Origin: a bacterium
GTDB taxonomy: Bacteria; Muiribacteriota; Ozemobacteria; Ozemobacterales; Ozemobacteraceae
Length of the DNA stretch: 8,626 nt
NCBI GenBank assembly: GCA_016192885.1
Contig: JACPTH010000344.1
Coordinates: 1 to 8,626 of the forward strand
Direction: 5' to 3'
The position numbers were made by a program, and so were the translations under genes. How positions within the stretch are numbered: the stretch's first letter is position 1; each line of letters starts with the position of its first letter. Under the pieces are notes generated by a model. That model did not search any database. It had not been told where the DNA came from and saw nothing but the letters and a program-made list of their open reading frames with translations. Shown here piece by piece: positions 1 to 6,549 of this stretch.

Positions 1-1055
1 CCGACTTTTAGCAAAAGATCCCGGTAAAACGCGTCATAGATATTATTTAACATAAGCGAATTTGAAGCGGTGGAGGAATATAAATTCGCCAACGATTTCA
101 CATAAGATCTTGCCTCCTTTTCCGGGTCTGAATAAGTATCAAGAGGCTTCTCAAGACGCTTTCCGTGGTGGTGAAGATAAAGAAAGAAAACCAAAAGTAG
201 CTGCAACATGGCAAGACACACCGGATTCGCTTTGATAAGACTCCAAAGTGAATCGTATTTCTTCTTTATCAATTTGGTCGGGGTAAAACCCGGGCCTCCG
301 TCGGAAACTCCGGGATTTTGAATGTAATGATCCGGGTCAAAAAATGCGACAGGCAAACCTTTTCCGCAATGTGAAACGATGTTGACATAAAAAACTGAGT
401 TATCGCCTTTTTGAATTCCTTCCCAATCGATGGAAGTCCCTAAGCTGGAAAGAATCACCGCTCCGGATCCGATGTAAAATTTTACCACTGTCGGAGAGTT
501 TCCGTCGCGAACTAGAACTACGTAATCTTGCCTTTGGGGCATGAAATGAACCCGCGTTCCTTCATCGACAAGCCCTTGTACATTTTTTAATTCGCCAACG
601 GGTTGATTGGGGGAGTGAACTTCAAAAGAGCTTGGCATCGGCTCTTCAAAAATTTTTAGCTTAAAAGCGTCGAAAAAATCATTTGCGAAAGAAGAAATAT
701 AAACGGCTGTTCCTCCCAAGCTACACCAACTACGAATACTTGCTTTCTCGGAAACCGTTAGCAAACGTTGCGGATTAATTATCATCAAAACCCTGGTTTG
801 GGTGGAAAGCAGACCGTCTGAAACGGTTGTGTAGAACGTTTTGTAACCCAACTCCTCACAGAGGAGCTTGAAAATATGATCCAACCTTCGGGGGGTATTT
901 GCCGGGGTAGGGCCCTGCTGGGAGCTTTTCTTTGGGCCCGAATCTGAAGGAACCTCAATGAGGGTTTCACTTTGGTTGATTAAAGAAATTCCCCAAATTA
1001 CAAAAATCAAGAGCGATAGAACGAACAAAATGTAATTCTTAAAACGATTGTACAC
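1..1055 (-). CDS. DUF4350-type membrane protein, partial (C-terminus beyond window)
   Basis: An open frame of 351 codons runs on the minus strand from a GTG at 1055 to the window edge. An in-frame TGA lies two codons upstream, so GTG is the earliest possible start; no strong ribosome site is seen. Residues about 7-26 form a hydrophobic signal anchor (NYILFVLSLLIFVIWGISLI). A soluble, presumably extracytoplasmic domain follows to about residue 275, then a second membrane segment at about 277-295. After it come a cytoplasmic GKRLEKP stretch and a helical segment (ARSYVKSLANLYSS). That order matches DUF4350 proteins, which often sit beside MoxR-type ATPase and DUF58 genes. Such neighbours, if present, would lie to the left of this window. 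The molecular function of the family is unknown. The family call comes from recognising the pattern, not from a search. Confidence 0.72.
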   Translation of the reverse strand, partial: MYNRFKNYILFVLSLLIFVIWGISLINQSETLIEVPSDSGPKKSSQQGPTPANTPRRLDHIFKLLCEELGYKTFYTTVSDGLLSTQTRVLMIINPQRLLTVSEKASIRSWCSLGGTAVYISSFANDFFDAFKLKIFEEPMPSSFEVHSPNQPVGELKNVQGLVDEGTRVHFMPQRQDYVVLVRDGNSPTVVKFYIGSGAVILSSLGTSIDWEGIQKGDNSVFYVNIVSHCGKGLPVAFFDPDHYIQNPGVSDGGPGFTPTKLIKKKYDSLWSLIKANPVCLAMLQLLLVFFLYLHHHGKRLEKPLDTYSDPEKEARSYVKSLANLYSSTASNSLMLNNIYDAFYRDLLLKV

Positions 1056-1136
1056 GCTAGCTCACGATCGATGATTTTTAAAATTCTTAAATTCTGAAAA
1101 GTCTATCAGACTTCTCCAATTCCGTCTAGGTTTTCT

Positions 1137-1328
1137 TTACATAGGCAGGGTCATTTAATTCTCCGAAAACCAGATTTCTCATTGCATTCGAAATGACAGA
1201 TTGGGGCTCAAAATCAGCAAAGCCGGCATGTCATTTCGACCAGAGGGAGAAATCTCATAAAACCTTTCTGGAAAGGCAAAACCAAGCAAGGTATTCTTTG
1301 GAAGAATTAAATGACCCTGTTACATAGG
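1137..1328. repeat. 9-bp target-site duplication flanking the MITE
   Basis: The bases ttacatagg occur at 1137-1145 and again at 1320-1328, directly abutting the two terminal inverted repeats. A perfect duplication at exactly the element edges shows that this copy arrived by transposition as a unit. It also suggests a fairly recent insertion, or at least that the site has not decayed. The coordinates span both duplicates and the element between them. Confidence 0.88.
1146..1319. mobile_element. MITE-like non-autonomous element, complete copy
   Basis: This 174-bp non-coding element starts with cagggtcatttaattct (1146-1162) and ends with its exact reverse complement agaattaaatgaccctg (1303-1319), giving 17-bp perfect terminal inverted repeats. 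It is bounded on both sides by the same 9 bp, ttacatagg (1137-1145 and 1320-1328), a perfect target duplication. Inside it has nested, symmetrically spaced inverted arms: agatttctc (1172-1180) with gagaaatct (1247-1255), and tcgaaatgaca (1188-1198) with tgtcatttcga (1229-1239). A further small palindrome lies at 1263-1276. It encodes no transposase and would depend on one supplied in trans; many insertion sequences make 9-bp duplications, so the parent family cannot be named. A second copy lies at 8483-8626. Confidence 0.88.
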
Positions 1329-1435
1329 GGGCATTTCCCGGCGAGCGAAGAAAGGGAATCAATCGACGAAACTTCCCTCAAAAAAAACCCTTCGATCGGC
1401 GTTTCAAAACTCGCCGAATTCCTTTGGAAAACCTC

Positions 1436-1441
1436 AGGGAG
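1436..1441 (+). promoter_or_regulatory. Shine-Dalgarno site deciding the TPR gene start
   Basis: AGGGAG lies 6 bases before the GTG at 1448 and is the best ribosome site near the start of this frame. It supports GTG 1448 over the longer TTG start at 1424, which would place this site inside the coding region, and over the internal ATG at 1565, whose upstream sequence is weak. Confidence 0.6.
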
Positions 1442-1447
1442 AGAAAA

Positions 1448-2338
1448 GTGAATAACAAAATAAGCGTTGAAAAGGCGTTTTACAAGAATCAGGAAGTTTG
1501 GTATAATTTTTCAACCTGTTTTTCGGGTTTTACGATTGAACCAATTCAATTTTTACGAAGAAAAATGAAAGAAAATTTTATTTCTTATTTTAGCCCGGAA
1601 CTCTTAGATGAGGTCATTTCCAAAAGTGACGAGCTTATCAAAAGCCGACCTAACGACCCAAAAATTCTATGCGATTTGGGGAAAGTACAATTAAAAAAAG
1701 GGAATTACCCGGAAGCCCTGCTCGCTTTCGAGCAAGCTTTGAAATTGAACCCAAATGATGTTTCCACCCATTTGCTTTTGGGACAATGCCATGAGCATTT
1801 TAAAAACTTCGAAAAAGCCGAGTTATCTTATAAAAATGTTATCTCCATTCAGCAAAAATGGCCCGATGCTTTCTACTGCCTCGGAAAAGTGTTGTTCGAG
1901 ACCGGCCGTTTTGATGAGGCTATTGAACGGTTGAACGATGCCTTAAAAATAAATCCTAACTATAAAAATGCCCTGTTCCAATTGGCTTTGGTTTACGAAA
2001 AGAAACAAGATTTACCCGCCGCGATAGCCGCCTTCAAAAAATTGGTTTCCCTTTGTTTGCCGGCAAGGAATATAAACAGCCCTTTTCCGTATGACACTGA
2101 AATTCTCTTTGATAATCCGGCTCTTTTAGATGAGTTGATTAGGCAACTTGTCACGTTTCTACAAGAGAAAGACGGTTTCGCGGATCTTCATTTCAAGCTT
2201 GGAATGGCATATCGTCGAAAAGGCATGAAACCTGAAGCAATGACGGAGTTCAGAAAAGCGCTCAGAATCAACCCAAACTATCATCTTGCACGCCATTTTT
2301 ATTGGCATTGGGAAGATGATCCAGAAGCTCCAAAATGA
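1448..2338 (+). CDS. TPR-repeat protein upstream of pilus/secretion ATPase
   Basis: A 296-residue protein built mainly of tetratricopeptide repeats. Units start near residues 68 (PNDPKILCDLGKVQLKKGNY), 103, 137 and 171, and one more is near 244 (DLHFKLGMAYRRKGMKPEAM). They show the usual pattern of a small residue at 8, A/G at 20 and P near 32. A non-repeat segment of about 40 residues separates units four and five. The first 60 residues are non-TPR, with no clear signal peptide or membrane helix, so it is probably cytoplasmic. TPR proteins act as protein-protein adaptors; in pilus and secretion systems they can support assembly or pilotin functions, but which role applies here is not shown. 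Its TGA overlaps the ATG of the ATPase gene (ATGA), so the two are probably translationally coupled. GTG 1448 is chosen for its AGGGAG site; TTG 1424 would add 8 residues and ATG 1565 would remove 39. Confidence 0.82.
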   Translation: MNNKISVEKAFYKNQEVWYNFSTCFSGFTIEPIQFLRRKMKENFISYFSPELLDEVISKSDELIKSRPNDPKILCDLGKVQLKKGNYPEALLAFEQALKLNPNDVSTHLLLGQCHEHFKNFEKAELSYKNVISIQQKWPDAFYCLGKVLFETGRFDEAIERLNDALKINPNYKNALFQLALVYEKKQDLPAAIAAFKKLVSLCLPARNINSPFPYDTEILFDNPALLDELIRQLVTFLQEKDGFADLHFKLGMAYRRKGMKPEAMTEFRKALRINPNYHLARHFYWHWEDDPEAPK

Positions 2339-4032
2339 TTCGGAAGCGACTTGGAGATGCCCTTATCGATTCGGGGCTCATCACCAAAGAACAGCTTAGC
2401 ACCGCGCTCGGGAAACAAAAAGAACTTGGAAAACGTCTGGGAAAAGTTCTAATTGAATTGGGCATGTGCGCGGAAGAGCAAATTGTCCATTGTTTAGCCT
2501 CCCAGATGGGAATTCCCGAGATCCATCTTGATGAGGTAAAGATTCCCCGAGAGATTATTAAGTTAATTCCGGAAACAATCGTTCGTTCTCATAACCTTTT
2601 ACCCGTATCCAAAAAAGGCAATATCTTAACGGTTGTAATGGTTGACCCGCTTGATGCTTTCATCGTTGATGAAATTAGATATCAAACCGATCTTGAAGTT
2701 GAAGAAGCTATCGCCACGGAAACCGCGATTCTCGCCGCAATCAAGCAATACTACGGCGCGGGAGACGTGTCGAAAGCGTTAAATGAATTAAAAAAAGACG
2801 CATCCAGCGCGATATCGAAGCTTCCGACCGACGGATCTTTCGACCTTTTAGTAGTCGATGAAGCCGCCAGCGTTAATTTTGTCAGCCAAATTATTTCCCA
2901 AGCCATCGACAATAGAGCTTCGGATATTCATTTTGAACCCGAGGAAGACAGCCTTAGAATCAGGTATCGCACCGACGGAGTGTTAAGCGAAGTCATTAGA
3001 GTTCCAAAAACAAATCAATCCGAAATTATCTCCCGCGTAAAGATCATGGCGGACATGGATATCTCTGAAAAACGTCTACCTCAAGACGGTCGCATTAGGG
3101 CAAAACTTACCGATAAAAATGTCGATTTGCGGGTAAGCTCGCTTCCCATGATTTGGGGCGAAAAGATCGTCATTCGAATTCTCGATAAAAGCGCTCTTAA
3201 ACTTTCCTTGAAAGACGTCGGCTTTGAAGATGAGCTTCTAAACCGCTTCGCAACGGCAATAAAGCAACCTAACGGAATTATTCTTCTAAATGGCCCGACG
3301 GGGAGCGGAAAAACTTCTACTCTTTATGCGGCAATCAATTTCATTTACTCCCCCAAAATTAACATAAGCACGGTTGAAGATCCTGTTGAAATACAGCTTC
3401 GCGGGATAAACCAAGTCCATGTTCGAACCGATATCGGATTAACTTTTGCCCGAACCCTTCGTTCCTTGATGCGCCAAGATCCGAACGTGATCATGATCGG
3501 GGAAATCCGCGATCCGGAAACCGCGCAAATAGCGGCCGAAGCGGCTCTAACGGGCCACCTTGTTCTTTCTACCCTTCACACGAATGATGCGCCTTCCTCG
3601 ATTACGCGCCTTATTGACCTTGAGGTTGAACCGTTTCTGATTTCTTCGACGCTTCTTGCCGCCTTAGCCCAACGCTTGGTAAGGGTAATTTGCCCGAAAT
3701 GCATCCAACCTTTTTCCCCTCCCTCCGAGCAGATGTCGGATCTTCAACTTGAAAAGCATGATTTTCGCGAGAAGCTCTCATTTTTTCAAGGAACAGGGTG
3801 CAATAACTGTGGAACAACCGGGTTCAGAGGAAGAACGGCTATCCACGAAATGATGACGCTTGATGATAGCATTCGCCGTTTAGTAAATAGCAAAGCGGCG
3901 GCCTCAGACATTAGAAATGCCGCGGTTAAAGGAGGTATGAAAATTTTGCGCTCAACAGCCATTCAAAAAGCTAGTAAAGGTATTACCACCGTTTCAGAGG
4001 TTCTTCGCGTGACCAAAAGCGAAGAAATTTAG
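2335..4032 (+). CDS. PilB/GspE family assembly ATPase with MshEN c-di-GMP-type N-domain
   Basis: A 565-residue hexameric motor ATPase that would power pilus or pseudopilus assembly at the cytoplasmic face of the inner membrane. Visible landmarks are: an N-terminal T2SSE_N/MshEN region (about 1-140); Walker A GPTGSGKT at 320-327; an Asp box (STVEDPVE, E348-D349); a Walker B-like MIGEIRD with E390; a His box TGHLVLSTLHTND with H408 and H415; and a zinc-type tetracysteine C453-x2-C456 ... C489-x2-C492. All catalytic motifs look intact. The length matches PilB (about 565) better than classical GspE (about 500), but no pilT, pilin or secretin gene is in view, so pilus versus secretion use is undecided. 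The ATG overlaps the stop of the TPR gene by 4 bp, and the next gene follows after 15 bp. The N-domain has two tandem 24-residue motifs (5-28 and 34-57) matching the known cyclic-di-GMP-binding MshEN pattern. Confidence 0.96.
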   Translation: MIRKRLGDALIDSGLITKEQLSTALGKQKELGKRLGKVLIELGMCAEEQIVHCLASQMGIPEIHLDEVKIPREIIKLIPETIVRSHNLLPVSKKGNILTVVMVDPLDAFIVDEIRYQTDLEVEEAIATETAILAAIKQYYGAGDVSKALNELKKDASSAISKLPTDGSFDLLVVDEAASVNFVSQIISQAIDNRASDIHFEPEEDSLRIRYRTDGVLSEVIRVPKTNQSEIISRVKIMADMDISEKRLPQDGRIRAKLTDKNVDLRVSSLPMIWGEKIVIRILDKSALKLSLKDVGFEDELLNRFATAIKQPNGIILLNGPTGSGKTSTLYAAINFIYSPKINISTVEDPVEIQLRGINQVHVRTDIGLTFARTLRSLMRQDPNVIMIGEIRDPETAQIAAEAALTGHLVLSTLHTNDAPSSITRLIDLEVEPFLISSTLLAALAQRLVRVICPKCIQPFSPPSEQMSDLQLEKHDFREKLSFFQGTGCNNCGTTGFRGRTAIHEMMTLDDSIRRLVNSKAAASDIRNAAVKGGMKILRSTAIQKASKGITTVSEVLRVTKSEEI

Positions 4033-4047
4033 CAATAGAATCTCAAG

Positions 4048-5265
4048 ATGCCTACTTTTAAATTTAAAGGCCTCGATTCCCAAGGAACCCTTGTCACCGG
4101 GACAGAATTTGCCAACTCTCAGCAAGAAATTGCCGGACGATTGATGGCAAAAGGCTTATCGATTTTAGAGCTAAATGAAGTTCGGAAATCTCCCCTTGAA
4201 TTGGAGTTTTTCACAAAGATTTTTCAACGCGTATCTAGGAAGGAACTAAAGTTTTTCTATGTAAATCTTGCGACCCTAATAAATTCCGGATGCACTCTTA
4301 GAGCCAGCATCACCGCATTGGCGGAACAAACCGAAAATCAGTTTTTCGGAAAAGCGTTGCTGAAAATTAATTCTGATATTGCGAGCGGTAGCTCTTTTTC
4401 AGATGCCGTTTCGCGTCACCCGAAAATTTTTTCCCAATTGTTTATCCACCTCGTAAAAGCCGGCGAGGAGGGAGGTATGCTGGATGACATTCTCCTTCGA
4501 TACGCGGCATATGAGGAAAATCAGGAAAAGATTCGCAGCCGCGTGCGAGGAGCGCTTGTTTTGCCGGCCATTATGGTGATGGTCGCGATTGGCGTTGTTG
4601 TCGCCCTTCTAACCTATGTTTTCCCAAAATTTATGGAACTTTTCAAGGGAAGAGAGCAGTTGCTTCCATTACCGACAAAAATTGTAATGGGGGTTTCAAA
4701 TTTTCTTCGGAACCAATGGTATCTAGCAATCATTCTTACGATTTCGTCCGCGGTAATAATTTATCTTGTTCTTCAAACAAAAATCGGGTACCGGTACTTT
4801 TCACGCCTTCAATTATGGGCTCCGCTTTTTGGAGAGTTGTTTAGAAAAACTTTTGTCTCGCGATTCGCACGAACTCTCGCGGCCCTTTCTAAAGGCGGGG
4901 TTCCAACGCTTCGCGCGCTGAAAATTGTCATGGACATAATCCCCAATGTCTCAGTAAAGAACGCGGTAAATGAAATTTACATAAATGTTGAGAAAGGCGG
5001 AAATTACTCCGACCCCATGCAAAAGAATAAGGCTCTTTTCCCAAGTATGGTTACCCTAATGATGCGGGTAGGGGAAACTACCGGGAATATTGACCATATG
5101 CTAAATAAAATCTCGGATTATTATGACGCCGAAGTTGAAGCTGTGGTTGCCGCCATTATCGCAACCATTGAACCTATTATGACGGTCATCATGGGCGGAG
5201 TGGTTTTGATAATTTCTCTCTCAATGTTTTTACCTTTGTTTGATATCGGAAAGTTGCTGAAGTAG
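4048..5265 (+). CDS. PilC/GspF family inner-membrane platform protein
   Basis: A 405-residue polytopic membrane protein that would act as the inner-membrane platform, transmitting ATPase motion to pilin or pseudopilin assembly. It starts with the family's short beta region (MPTFKFKGLDSQG) and has the duplicated T2SSF domain. The signature motifs are KAGEEGGMLDDIL (137-149) in the first copy and RVGETTGNIDHML (340-352) in the second. Membrane segments are at about 168-192, 222-243 and 367-393, as expected. It is full length, close to P. aeruginosa PilC (about 405). The gene follows the ATPase gene by 15 bp with only a weak ribosome site, consistent with one transcript. Its stop lies 11 bp from the stop of a convergent receiver gene, with no room for a dedicated terminator. 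Pilus or secretion role is undecided for the same reasons as the ATPase. Confidence 0.96.
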   Translation: MPTFKFKGLDSQGTLVTGTEFANSQQEIAGRLMAKGLSILELNEVRKSPLELEFFTKIFQRVSRKELKFFYVNLATLINSGCTLRASITALAEQTENQFFGKALLKINSDIASGSSFSDAVSRHPKIFSQLFIHLVKAGEEGGMLDDILLRYAAYEENQEKIRSRVRGALVLPAIMVMVAIGVVVALLTYVFPKFMELFKGREQLLPLPTKIVMGVSNFLRNQWYLAIILTISSAVIIYLVLQTKIGYRYFSRLQLWAPLFGELFRKTFVSRFARTLAALSKGGVPTLRALKIVMDIIPNVSVKNAVNEIYINVEKGGNYSDPMQKNKALFPSMVTLMMRVGETTGNIDHMLNKISDYYDAEVEAVVAAIIATIEPIMTVIMGGVVLIISLSMFLPLFDIGKLLK

Positions 5266-5276
5266 TAATAAGCGGC

Positions 5277-5642
5277 TTAATCCAAAACCCTTCGAATCGC
5301 GGAAACATAACGATCCGGTTCGACCCCTTTTTCCAGGCAAAACGTCGCCCCCGCTCTCATGATATCCATTTTTTCGCATCCAATGGGTTCGGACCCAAGC
5401 AGAATTATTGGGGTAAAACAAAACCCCGGAAGAGTCCGAAGGCATTTGGTTAATTCAATTCCATCTATTTTTGGTAGATTTCTATCAGCTATGATAACTT
5501 GCGGTTGAAAATTAACCGCCTTTAAAATGGCGTCGCTTCCGCTGACCGCCTCCAAAACATCGAACCCAAAGGTTTTCAGGGTGAAAGAAATCATGTTGCG
5601 AAAGCTAACCGAGCAATCGGCGACAAGAACTTTGATATTCAT
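5277..5642 (-). CDS. Stand-alone receiver-domain protein (CheY-like), atypical active site
   Basis: A 121-residue single-domain response regulator without an output domain. The fold pattern is clear: beta1 VLVADCS, the phospho-acceptor D53 in VIIADRNLPKIDG, beta4 TPIILLGS, and beta5 FCLEKG with K105. Three usual active-site or signature residues differ. The second acidic residue of the usual DD pair is C10 (D9-C10). The conserved Thr/Ser after beta4 is G83 (with S84 next). The residue after the invariant Lys is Gly, not Pro. Phosphorylation may therefore be altered, though D53 and K105 remain. The ATG at 5642 gives a normal receiver N-terminus; the ribosome site is weak. The gene is convergent with the pilC/gspF-like gene and is separated from the kinase operon by 375 bp, so a functional link to either is not shown. 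Pilus-linked receivers such as PilG/PilH types are one possibility. Confidence 0.88.
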   Translation of the reverse strand: MNIKVLVADCSVSFRNMISFTLKTFGFDVLEAVSGSDAILKAVNFQPQVIIADRNLPKIDGIELTKCLRTLPGFCFTPIILLGSEPIGCEKMDIMRAGATFCLEKGVEPDRYVSAIRRVLD

Positions 5643-5663
5643 TCGCGAAGGAAGACCTCGCCC

Positions 5664-5759
5664 CTCTCAAGATCGTAAAGGGGATAAGAAAACCCGGATG
5701 TCCGTCCAAGTGATGCGATCTTGAACTTCACTTTTTTCCCCCTTCCTTGATCTTGAGAG
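5664..5759 (-). repeat. Inverted-repeat set with alternative pairings upstream of receiver gene
   Basis: The arm ctctcaagatc (5664-5674) is perfectly complementary to gatcttgagag (5749-5759). The overlapping arm tcaagatcg (5667-5675) is perfectly complementary to cgatcttga (5716-5724). One arm can therefore pair with only one partner at a time. On the minus-strand transcript the shared arm comes last, ending 22 bases before the receiver ATG. The pairings are seen directly; any regulatory role is inference. Confidence 0.6.
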
Positions 5760-5950
5760 TCGAGACCTTATTAAAGACCAGGCTTTTTTTTGCTCCGATC
5801 TTACTCCTGCCAAAATCCTCCCACTTAGCCCCTTAGTAACCCGCACTTGGTTACATTTAATAATTTAATCTCTTTGGAGACAAATTAAAATCGGGAATCT
5901 TCTCGCAGATTGTAGGAAAATTCTGATTTAACCCTCGGAATTTATGGAAA

Positions 5951-5977
5951 TAGAGACAAGGCATTGCCTTGTCTCTA
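5951..5977. repeat. REP-like 12-bp palindrome (possible weak terminator of kinase-regulator unit)
   Basis: Perfect 12-bp arms tagagacaaggc (5951-5962) and gccttgtctcta (5966-5977) enclose a 3-base loop. It lies 41 bases beyond the stop of the broken LuxR-type regulator, so on the minus strand it could act as a terminator hairpin or a 3'-end stabiliser. The bases after the stem on that strand (tttccataaattcc) make only a poor U-tract, so a REP-type dispersed palindrome is at least as likely. Confidence 0.65.
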
Positions 5978-6017
5978 CTTGGGGATAGCCAAATTTTCAA
6001 TAATGGTCGGGATTTTT

Positions 6018-6549
6018 TTAGAATTGATTAAAGGTTTCCACAAGATTAAATTGAAGCGCGTATTTTACCAATTCCGCATTGTTTTGAAATTGCATTTTCT
6101 CGAAAATTCTGGTCTTATAAGTGCTTACGGTTTTTATGCTAAGGTTCAATTCTTCGCCAATCTCCCTTAGGTTTTTCCCCAGAGCAAGCATATGCATTAC
6201 GCGAAATTCTCTATGAGATAGATAATCATGAAGAGGTTTTTCCCTCGATTCAAGATGAACGGCTAATTTTTCCGCTTACGGCGTAATTTTCCTCAGGGTA
6301 CATACTTAGAATCAAAACCGGTATCCCCGAATGGCGAGTCTTGATCACATCGAAGATCTCCAATCCATTTTCTTGCGGAAGCGATAGATCAAGAACAACA
6401 ACGTCAAAAGGCTGTTTAGCGAGCAAAGTAAATGCGTCAGCCCCGGTTGAGGCTTCCCCCGTTACTTTCATTCCGGGATCTTCTTCGACAATATGCTTGA
6501 TACCGCGCCTTACAACAGGGTGATCGTCAACCACAAGAATTTTGATCAT
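6018..6549 (-). pseudogene. NarL/LuxR-family response regulator, broken by internal deletion and frameshift
   Basis: The first part encodes a normal receiver: MIKILVVDDHP (D8, D9), phospho-site D54 in VVVLDLSLP, and a beta4 region ending VLILSMYPEENYAV at residue 91. The frame then runs off family sequence and stops at TGA 6250-6252. In another minus frame, from about 6275 to the TAA at 6018-6020, lies an intact GerE-type DNA-binding domain of 85 residues: a linker (EKLAVHLESREKPL), SHREFRVMHMLALGKNLREI, then LNLSIKTVSTYKTRIFEKM. Joined, the two parts total about 176 residues against about 215 in the family. Roughly 40 codons are missing (beta5, its conserved Lys, alpha5 and linker), and the lost length is not a multiple of three. 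ATG 6549 is chosen because AGAAAGG lies about 10 bases upstream; TTG 6555 is the alternative. The start lies inside the kinase gene (23-bp overlap). An assembly error cannot be excluded. Confidence 0.85.

Larger units (their letters stand above)
1056..1447. other. Divergent intergenic region, mostly a MITE
   Basis: This is the gap between two divergent genes (minus-strand DUF4350 gene and plus-strand TPR gene). Its centre (1137-1328) is the MITE-like insertion with its target duplication. Left of that, 1056-1136 is AT-rich with a small 5-bp hairpin (aagtc/gactt). Right of it, 1329-1447 contains an A-run and a 5-bp hairpin (cggcg at 1397-1401, cgccg at 1412-1416). Promoters for both flanking genes should lie here, but I see no convincing -35/-10 pair or sigma-54 site. 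Confidence 0.6.
5643..6017. other. Non-coding region with nested inverted repeats
   Basis: No supported gene lies in these 375 bases, which separate the receiver gene from the broken regulator, both on the minus strand. The content includes: three inverted arms that can pair in two exclusive ways (5664-5675, 5716-5724, 5749-5759); a T-run at about 5784-5791; a 6-bp hairpin gtaacc/ggttac (5836-5841, 5849-5854); and a 12-bp palindrome at 5951-5977. The promoter of the receiver gene is expected here, but no clear -35/-10 pair was found. Confidence 0.6.

Noticed and set aside
785..970. A 61-codon minus-strand frame
   Set aside because: It is a different frame within the DUF4350-type gene, which reads continuously through this stretch.
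1298..1326. A promoter formed by the MITE right end (TTGGAA, 17 bases, TACATA) driving the TPR gene
   Set aside because: The -10 match is poor (3 of 6) and the pair spans the element edge by chance; not enough to call.
5266..5276. A terminator between the convergent pilC-like and receiver genes
   Set aside because: The gap is only 11 bases, with no stem and no T-run.
5780..5791. The T-run after ccaggc as an intrinsic terminator on the plus strand
   Set aside because: No GC-rich stem precedes it and no plus-strand gene ends nearby.
5964..6170. A small plus-strand gene of about 68 codons
   Set aside because: It runs antisense over the regulator's HTH domain and starts in the REP-like palindrome; the minus strand gives the recognisable protein.
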